64,000 nt of DNA from Candidatus Magnetomicrobium cryptolimnococcus. GTDB lineage: Bacteria > Nitrospirota > Thermodesulfovibrionia > Thermodesulfovibrionales > Magnetobacteriaceae. Where the stretch lies: NCBI GenBank assembly GCA_018606805.1, contig JAGYWI010000004.1, positions 152,666 to 216,665 on the forward strand, in the 5' to 3' direction. Position numbers and translations under genes: made by a program. Shown in pieces: positions 57,937 through 64,000 of the stretch. The first letter of the stretch is position 1. Each line of letters opens with the position of its first letter. Under the pieces are notes generated by a model that searched no databases, was not told the origin of the DNA, and was given only the letters and a program-made list of their open reading frames with translations.

Positions 57937-60093
57937 TCAAACCATCTCTTTTAAAGTATGCGACACCTCATTCAAGCTACCGATGGCTACCTTAGTTTGC
58001 CCAATGCCATTGGCCGACTCCTTAGCAATGGCATTTAAGTTATTCATAGCCTCCACTACCTGCTTAATGGCGGCTGCCTGTTGCTTTACATTTAAAGAAA
58101 TCTGCTTAGCACTTTCAGCAGATGACGTTACTGCCTCAACAACACCATTAAATGCCTCTGCCGTTTTTAAGGCAAGCTCCATGCCATTTGCTACGTTTTT
58201 AGTGCCTTCCTCCGTTACCATAACAGTGTTATTTGTAGCCTTCTTTATCTCCTCAACTAGCGTGTTTATCTGTGCAACAGACCTCTTACTTTCATCGGCT
58301 AACTTTCGTATCTCTATAGCAACAATGGAAAACCCCGCACCGTGCTCACCAGCCCTTACTGCTTCAACGGAGGCATTCATGGCAAGCATCTTCGTTTCGT
58401 TAGCAAAATCATTAACAAGGCTCGTTATCTTGCCTATTTGATTGGTTTGCTCACTTAAATTTAAGATTTTATCAGCTACCTCTGCGACCCTTTCTTTTAA
58501 GTAATTCATGCCATCAAGCATTTTATGTATAATATTAGCTCCTTCAGCAGATAGCTGCATGGCGCGCTCAGAGCCCATAGCGGCAACTTCAGCCTGTTCA
58601 GCTGCTAAGCGTGATGAGGCACTTAATTCATCCATAGTCGTGGTTGTTTCATTAACGGATACGGTTTGCTGTGATGCTACCCGCTCTTGTTGATTTATTG
58701 TTGTGGCTAATTCACTAGTAGTCGTTGCTATATTATTGACAATCCTTGATATAGAGCTGCTTATATTCTTTGAAAAAAAGACACCAAGCACAATTACTAC
58801 TATAATAAGACTAACGCCTAAAATTACATTAACGTTTCGTAAATATAAAAGGGATGAAAACGCCTCTTCCATTTCAATCTCAACAACGATAGCCCACGTC
58901 AATCCCTTAATATTAAGTGGGGCATAGGAAGTAATAACGGAGCGTTTTAAGTAATTGTTCATATCTTCCTTATAATTAGACTTACCGTCAAGGGCTTCCT
59001 GCATATAGTCATTTTTAATCTCTAAAATGCCAGACGTTGTTTTATGTTTTACTATGGAATCAATAGTTTCCGTAGGATAGCCGTTTTCCTTTAGCTCTTT
59101 TAAAAACCCGTCTTTATCAGAAACAAAATACCGTGAATTATTTTTAATTTTATAATCATCACCTACAATGTAACTTTCACCGGTTCTACCCATACCAACA
59201 GCTTCCCACCTGTTGTGATTAGTCATTATTTCATCTACAACGCCAACAGGGGTTTGAAAGATTAAAACACCGATTTTCTGCCCATCTTTATATATCGGCG
59301 AGGCAACAAAGGATGCTGCCTTATTGTATGACGGTTCATAGGGGGCGTAATCGGTAATAGTAACGAAATCCTGTTCCGTAGAGTTAAGAGCCAGCTCAAA
59401 AGCCCGACCCAAACCACTTTTGCTAAAAGGACCGTTTAATAGGTTGGTTGCATAATCTAACTCCTTAAAGGCAGTGTACACAACATAGCCAGTTTTGGCA
59501 TCCACTAAAAAGAAATCATAATAATAAAACTTTTCAACAATATCAGTAAAGAGTTTATGGTATTTTTTGTGCACTTGAGTGTACGTGCTTTGGTCGCTAG
59601 CAAACAACATGTGATGTTTTTTGCCTATATCAAAGGGATTAGCCGCTATGTATTGGTACTGTAACAACTTTGTGGCAAACTTTCTAGGCCACCAAAGCTC
59701 TATAGCGTTATCAGAAAGCCCATCGGTGTTTTCCTTTTGATACACATACCTAGACCGTAATATGTCATCGTTTTCTTGTAAATTAGCCTTGTATGTTGTC
59801 CCTAACTCCTCTTCAACTAAAAAAAAAGCCGCCGTAAACTCCTCCATAGCATCACTAATCATTCTATCCTTGGCATACAACTTAACCTGCTCCGTTATAT
59901 ACTTAAAGTAATCTTCTATTTGGTCTTTTTTCATCTCACGAACAAACAGCAGACGTTCCACGATTGAGTGCTTAATAGAACGCTTAGCCGTATTATAAGA
60001 GATAATGCCAATGAGGAAAAAAGGCATAAGACCTATTAATAGAAAAAGCACTGTTAGTTTCTTACCTAAACGCATTTTTAAATTTATCATCAT
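57937..60093 (-). CDS. Methyl-accepting chemotaxis protein with Cache sensor
   Basis: 718 residues. Membrane helices at about 14-34 and 425-447 bound a large extracytoplasmic Cache-type domain (ELWWPRKFATKLLQYQYIAA, FVASPIYKDGQKIGVLIFQT). A short HAMP-like linker is followed by the signalling domain with the conserved tip: ASVEAVRAGEHGAGFSIVAI, EIRKLADESKRSVAQINTLV. It passes the signal to CheA through CheW. The ligand is unknown. It lies inside the che operon, so it is the likely dedicated receptor. Confidence 0.93.
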   Translation of the reverse strand: MMINLKMRLGKKLTVLFLLIGLMPFFLIGIISYNTAKRSIKHSIVERLLFVREMKKDQIEDYFKYITEQVKLYAKDRMISDAMEEFTAAFFLVEEELGTTYKANLQENDDILRSRYVYQKENTDGLSDNAIELWWPRKFATKLLQYQYIAANPFDIGKKHHMLFASDQSTYTQVHKKYHKLFTDIVEKFYYYDFFLVDAKTGYVVYTAFKELDYATNLLNGPFSKSGLGRAFELALNSTEQDFVTITDYAPYEPSYNKAASFVASPIYKDGQKIGVLIFQTPVGVVDEIMTNHNRWEAVGMGRTGESYIVGDDYKIKNNSRYFVSDKDGFLKELKENGYPTETIDSIVKHKTTSGILEIKNDYMQEALDGKSNYKEDMNNYLKRSVITSYAPLNIKGLTWAIVVEIEMEEAFSSLLYLRNVNVILGVSLIIVVIVLGVFFSKNISSSISRIVNNIATTTSELATTINQQERVASQQTVSVNETTTTMDELSASSRLAAEQAEVAAMGSERAMQLSAEGANIIHKMLDGMNYLKERVAEVADKILNLSEQTNQIGKITSLVNDFANETKMLAMNASVEAVRAGEHGAGFSIVAIEIRKLADESKRSVAQINTLVEEIKKATNNTVMVTEEGTKNVANGMELALKTAEAFNGVVEAVTSSAESAKQISLNVKQQAAAIKQVVEAMNNLNAIAKESANGIGQTKVAIGSLNEVSHTLKEMV

Positions 60094-60142
60094 TTTCAGT
60101 GATTCCCCTCATCTTTTACTACATTGTTTGCTATATTTTAGT

Positions 60143-61111
60143 TTACACTTCTTCATCAACAATAAGACCTTCAGAAAGCAAAAGCCTCTCTACGTCAATA
60201 ACGCTTATAGAGCGCTTACTATATCCGACCGTTGCCTTTAGGTATTGTTCATTATGGTTGCGCCCCACAAGCGGTGTTGTTGAAATATCCTCTGATAGTA
60301 CATTTAATACATCATAAACATCATCTATTAATATGCCAAGCACCATTTCATTAGATTTGACAATAACGGTATTATTAATAGCGGCTTTAGGCGGTAGATT
60401 TAAAAATCCGCTTACATCAATAATAGTAATAATCTCACCCCTTAGATTCATATTTCCGGCTATGTGATTAGGACAGCATGGCACTTGCTCTAAACTTTTA
60501 ATGTTTGCAAATTCACAAATAAGCCGAAGCTCAATAGCAAAAAACTCCCCTCCAATGCCAACAACACAAAGGCTAATACGCTTATAAGCCTCCCTTGCCT
60601 GCCGCATTTTGTTAAGAGCCTTTGTCCGATTTTGTAATATCTCAAGCTCTTTAGGGGAAAAATTCAGACTATTTAAATGGGCTACATTTGCACTTGACTT
60701 TCTTAAAAGAAGGCGTCCGGGCTCAATTACCATAATAAGCTCATCTTCTACCTTAGCTATATACTTTATAAACTTATCAGCATCAACGGTACTTTCCAAG
60801 GCATCCAAGGCAATGTCTATAATGTCAATAATCTCGTTAGCTATTACCCCAATGAAATTCCCCTTAGTCTCTGTAACGATAATAATATCACTAAGCCCAT
60901 ATGCAAAGTGCTCCAAGCCCATCTTAAGCGCAAGATCAAACACATAGACAACCTTCCCTCTTAAATTTAAAGCCCCCACCACATAGTCCGACACCTCTTT
61001 GACTTGCCTTAAGCTGCATATCCAAATGATTTGCCAAACAGTAGAAGCCTCCACGGCATAATGCACGTTTTGCAATCTGAAGACCACGTATGGTTTTTTT
61101 AAAGCATTCAT
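60143..61111 (-). CDS. cheW: Double-domain CheW coupling protein
   Basis: 322 residues holding two CheW-like domains. The first is at about 10-145 (YVVFRLQNVHYAVEASTVWQ, VVGALNLRGKVVYVFDLALK). The second follows a helical linker of about 50 residues (GEFFAIELRLICEFANIKSL, IAGNMNLRGEIITIIDVSGF). Start set at ATG 61111, one base after the cheR stop; a TTG at 61123 is the alternative. Two-domain CheW proteins may bridge receptors and CheA in altered arrays. Transcribed between cheR and mcp. Confidence 0.88.
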   Translation of the reverse strand: MNALKKPYVVFRLQNVHYAVEASTVWQIIWICSLRQVKEVSDYVVGALNLRGKVVYVFDLALKMGLEHFAYGLSDIIIVTETKGNFIGVIANEIIDIIDIALDALESTVDADKFIKYIAKVEDELIMVIEPGRLLLRKSSANVAHLNSLNFSPKELEILQNRTKALNKMRQAREAYKRISLCVVGIGGEFFAIELRLICEFANIKSLEQVPCCPNHIAGNMNLRGEIITIIDVSGFLNLPPKAAINNTVIVKSNEMVLGILIDDVYDVLNVLSEDISTTPLVGRNHNEQYLKATVGYSKRSISVIDVERLLLSEGLIVDEEV

Positions 61112-61112
61112 A

Positions 61113-62444
61113 CTAAATCCCAATATTTTTCATAAACTGTAAAAGCTCCCCGGCCGTATATTCGTATGGCTCAATGGTAGTATCTGGTGTAAGACTACCA
61201 AGTAGCTCAGTTGCTATTATACGCATCCTTTTAGCCTTTTGGCTATTGCCTTCATTTTCATATATGTATGATAACTCCACATATGCAGCAATATAGGCGC
61301 TATCTAAATAAATCACCTTTTGGTATAACGCCTTTGCCCGTTCGTTATCAGCATGTTGCACACTAATTTGTGCAAGCAGATAATATGGTAAAACGGTTAG
61401 GGGATGTTTTTCAACTAATTTTTGACAAATCTCGGAAGCCTCAGCGTACTTGCCCATATCAGCGTATGATTTAGCTATACTAATAAGCTCTTGCAGATTT
61501 TGTGTAGGCTGTGTAGGCAGCGTTTCTTTTTTAATTTTGACTCTAACGTTAATAACAGGTGCTACCGGATTTTTTATATGTCTGTTTTCCTCCGTGGTAA
61601 CTATAATACCATCAGATTTTCTATATATAGTGGATTCCGGATAAGCCTTCGACGTAAATAATCCATTTAAGTCCTGCCCATAAAGCTCAGCATGCCCAAC
61701 CACCAAAAAACCACCCTGTAAAAGGGTTTCCCTGAATTTCTTTAAAATAAGCGCTACCGTAGTCCTGTCAAAATATATAAAGACATTCCTACATATGATA
61801 AGGTCTATGCTATAAATACCTTTTAGCACATTGGGCAAATCATCTTTTATAAGATTAAGGTTGTCAAAACGTACCATTTTACAAATATTATTATCTAACT
61901 GCCATTTTCCGCCAGATGAGATAAAATACTTGCACTTTATATCTTCATTAATAGAGCGAAAAGACCACTGCCCATAAATGCCACGTTGGGCCTTACACAA
62001 AGCCTCCTCGTTTATATCAGTGCCTATAATAGAAACACTCCATCCGGGTATCAGCTGCCGTAATTCATTTATTAAAATGGCTATAGAATAAGGCTCCTCA
62101 CCAGTGGAACAGCCAGCACTCCATATGCGCAGTAATTTTTCCGCTTGTTTTATATTGATTAACTCCGGTATAATAATTTTCCTGATTATATCAAACTGCC
62201 CAGCATCCCTAAAAAAATAACTCTCCCCGGTTGTTAAATGAATAATCAATTGCTTCCATTCATTGTCAACCCCACAGGTATTGCTTTTAAGCAACATATA
62301 ATAATAACCGGGCTCATCTATGCCTAATGCCCTCATTCTTTCAGTAAGAGTCTTCTCAAGAGTAACCCTGTCTTGATTGTGCAAATATACCCCTATATGT
62401 GAAGCTATTAGGCTCTTAAAATCTTCTAACATATGGACGTTCAC
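61113..62444 (-). CDS. cheR: Chemotaxis methyltransferase CheR with TPR extension
   Basis: 443 residues. N-terminal CheR helical domain, then the SAM-binding core: LTTGESYFFRDAGQFDII, LRIWSAGCSTGEEPYSIAIL, DLIICRNVFIYFD, GGFLVVGHAELYG. C-terminal TPR units at about 320-425 (AKSYADMGKYAEASEICQKL, ERAKALYQKVIYLDSAYIAA) suggest a docking function, as in CheR-TPR proteins of FrzF or alternative systems. First gene of the operon. Start is GTG 62444 or ATG 62432. Confidence 0.92.
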   Translation of the reverse strand: MNVHMLEDFKSLIASHIGVYLHNQDRVTLEKTLTERMRALGIDEPGYYYMLLKSNTCGVDNEWKQLIIHLTTGESYFFRDAGQFDIIRKIIIPELINIKQAEKLLRIWSAGCSTGEEPYSIAILINELRQLIPGWSVSIIGTDINEEALCKAQRGIYGQWSFRSINEDIKCKYFISSGGKWQLDNNICKMVRFDNLNLIKDDLPNVLKGIYSIDLIICRNVFIYFDRTTVALILKKFRETLLQGGFLVVGHAELYGQDLNGLFTSKAYPESTIYRKSDGIIVTTEENRHIKNPVAPVINVRVKIKKETLPTQPTQNLQELISIAKSYADMGKYAEASEICQKLVEKHPLTVLPYYLLAQISVQHADNERAKALYQKVIYLDSAYIAAYVELSYIYENEGNSQKAKRMRIIATELLGSLTPDTTIEPYEYTAGELLQFMKNIGI

Positions 62445-62762
62445 AACTATATATTAGCATATAAAATATAGATAAGGGTTTTTCCCCACGCATCTCTTTT
62501 TTTAATTCTTGTTGCCCAAACAAACTTTTGCTCAATTTATATACTTATAAAAATAAACACTAACTTAAACCTAATGATATTGACTTATTGAACAGGTTTA
62601 GTGTTGCCTTTTAAAAAGAAATGTTATATATTATTAGACATAACAATAATATCTATTAAAAATCAAAAAAGGGAGGGGTTATTATCTGTTGTTATTAAAA
62701 AAAGGGGCATTAAGGACAAGATATTGTATTTTATCATTAAAAACTTATGGAGGTTATTTATA
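62445..62762. other. Divergent intergenic region between cheR and the cytochrome gene
   Basis: About 320 AT-rich bases. It holds a short piece of the dispersed repeat (GGGTTTTTCCCCACGCATCT near 62476) and a promoter candidate for the cytochrome. Confidence 0.6.
62604..62632 (+). promoter_or_regulatory. Sigma-70-like promoter candidate for the cytochrome gene
   Basis: TTGCCT, 17-base spacer, TATATT, about 130 bases before the ATG. Plausible but of average quality. Confidence 0.35.
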
Positions 62763-64000
62763 ATGAAAGCTGGTAAAGTTGGTATTATTTTCTTAGTACT
62801 TGTATTATTATTTTCTTTTACAGCAGTAGCGTTAGCAGAGCCAGAAGTAAAAAAAGAAGAGGCTAAAGCAGCAGACACTAAGGCAGAGGCTAAAGAAGTA
62901 AAGGCAGCAGAAAAAAAAGAGGCTAAAACGTTGGATGAATTAATTAAGATGTACGATTCATCAAGTTGTGAGCAGTGTCATGCCGATTACGTTAAAGATT
63001 GGAAACATTCATTACATTCAAAACCGCTTGTTGGGCCTTTTAATAAGACACTTGGTACATTGATTGGTTATATAAAAGAGCGTGATAAAGAATTAGTTAA
63101 ATCCAAAGAAGTTACTGATAGCATGAAGGAATATATGATGCCGTGTTTTATCTGTCATATCCCGCAATTGCAGGAAGCCTCTGAGGAAGTTGCTAAAGAA
63201 ATAGCTAAGGCATGTGTTGAAGAGAACTTTCCTGTTCTTGAAAAGCTTACCATTAACTGCTTAATCTGTCACAATAGAAACTCGATAATCAGAAAGTTCA
63301 GAGATGGTAATCCTGTACCGGATGCTGTTTATTCAGCAACAAAGACAGGTCAGCATGCAAACCCTGCCTATCCTAAAATAGAGAAAAATGAGATGATGGC
63401 TGATTCATCTTTCTGTGGTCAGTGCCATCAGGGACCTAACATTTTGCACTCAGCAGAGCCTATGTGGTGTACCTCTAACTATGACAGCTATCTCCAAGCC
63501 TATATACCAAAAGGTGGGGACAAGAGTTGTCAAGATTGTCATATGGAAAAAACTGATTACAATAAGACAGGCCACCGCTTCCCACCAAACTATGATGATG
63601 CAGAGCTTTCTATGAAGAGACTCAAGGATGCTATTCAGTTTGACCTTAAGGCTAAAGCATACACCTTTGCTATCAAAGCACCTGCTCCTAAGATGGTTCC
63701 AACTTTGGTTATAAATACTGAAATTCAGCACAATGTTGCACACAGATTCCCAGATGGCTGTCCATCTCCAACACACTTTAAACTTGATGTTGTTGTAAAA
63801 GATAAGGCTGGTAAAGAGCTGTTTAATGTAGGTAGATACTATATGCCAATGAAGAAACTCGGCTATGCAGAAAACAAAATGGTTTTTGCATCCTTAAGAA
63901 AACTCTCGCTTATGAGAGACACATCACTGCAACCGTTTGAAGATAAGAAGGAAGAGTTCGAGTTTGAATTACCAGAAGGCGTAGATGAGGTTGTGGTAGA
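62763..64000 (+). CDS. Multihaem cytochrome c, five CxxCH motifs visible (cut by window edge)
   Basis: The first 412 codons of an open gene. Signal peptide (VLVLLFSFTAVALAEP), then a Lys/Ala/Glu-rich linker of about 30 residues, then haem motifs CEQCH, CFICH, CLICH, CGQCH and CQDCH within about residues 70-260. The last is in KSCQDCHMEK. The part after about residue 290 is beta-rich without Cys (VAHRFPDGCPSPTHFKLDVV), like the C-terminal domain of some periplasmic multihaem proteins. Probably electron transfer in the periplasm, perhaps to extracellular or respiratory acceptors. GGAGG lies 9 bases before the ATG. Confidence 0.9.
   Translation, partial: MKAGKVGIIFLVLVLLFSFTAVALAEPEVKKEEAKAADTKAEAKEVKAAEKKEAKTLDELIKMYDSSSCEQCHADYVKDWKHSLHSKPLVGPFNKTLGTLIGYIKERDKELVKSKEVTDSMKEYMMPCFICHIPQLQEASEEVAKEIAKACVEENFPVLEKLTINCLICHNRNSIIRKFRDGNPVPDAVYSATKTGQHANPAYPKIEKNEMMADSSFCGQCHQGPNILHSAEPMWCTSNYDSYLQAYIPKGGDKSCQDCHMEKTDYNKTGHRFPPNYDDAELSMKRLKDAIQFDLKAKAYTFAIKAPAPKMVPTLVINTEIQHNVAHRFPDGCPSPTHFKLDVVVKDKAGKELFNVGRYYMPMKKLGYAENKMVFASLRKLSLMRDTSLQPFEDKKEEFEFELPEGVDEVVV

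Noticed and set aside
1-64000. Magnetosome or nitrification gene cluster expected of some Nitrospirota
   Set aside because: No mam, mad, man, nxr or amo-like protein was recognised in the window.

Overview
The window is an AT-rich stretch of a Gram-negative anaerobe's chromosome. A reductive-type dissimilatory sulfite reductase locus (dsrA, dsrB, dsrD and a dsrN/cbiA-type amidase), a multihaem cytochrome c, type IV pilus minor pilins with PilY1, and a chemosensory operon suggest a sulfate- or sulfite-respiring bacterium. My best guess is Nitrospirota (Thermodesulfovibrio / Magnetobacterium-like) rather than a desulfobacterium, but this is inferred from gene content and protein style only. No magnetosome gene is present.

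Layout. 1-2200: a very recent tandem array of PD-(D/E)XK-like genes with coiled-coil N-termini, then a Uma2-type nuclease. 2378-10790 (minus): pilY1, a GspH/FimT pseudopilin, pilV, pilW and pilX. 10969-12653: small accessory genes, including a DUF29 protein, an AbrB antitoxin with a decayed RelE-like toxin, and an unknown gene with a palindromic operator. 12820-16861: surface-polysaccharide export ABC transporter (Wzm/Wzt) plus a double glycosyltransferase. 17480-21315: an ammonium transporter and an orphan sensor kinase separated by a pseudoknot-like leader. 21339-26611: biotin genes (bioF, an SDR, bioD) coupled to secA. 26697-29985 (minus): a TauABC/SsuABC-like transporter whose binding protein is anchored and fused to an OmpA domain. 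30265-31888: patatin, a MITE-like element with a target-site duplication, and a small TPR-like protein. 32422-38589: dsrA, dsrB, dsrD, dsrN, a HEAT-repeat protein and murA. 38590-39299: a dense cluster of inverted repeats. 39300-45402: mnmE (minus), then a haem-motif GGDEF/EAL protein, a methyltransferase and a membrane glycosyltransferase/TPR protein. 45530-45747: tRNA-Lys and tRNA-Glu behind a consensus promoter. 45945-48806: a small island of nuclease and toxin-antitoxin genes, several broken. 49120-52877 (minus): pheT lacking its usual OB domain, a rhodanese-ferritin fusion and an AIM24 protein. 53092-62444 (minus): cheR, double cheW, mcp, cheA-REC, cheB and a REC-histidine kinase. 62763-end: a pentahaem (or larger) cytochrome c that runs off the window.

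Two further layers overlie the genes. One is a dispersed, GC-rich, hairpin-forming intergenic repeat, found in at least seven places in both orientations and locally amplified into four 23-bp tandem units. The other is repeated evidence of gene decay and slippage in toxin genes. I see no single wholly new system. The best leads are the MITE-like element, the inverted-repeat cluster after murA, the zinc-ribbon/membrane/binding-protein/OmpA fusion, the shortened PheT, the A8-tract frameshift in the TumE toxin, and the amt-kinase pseudoknot candidate.
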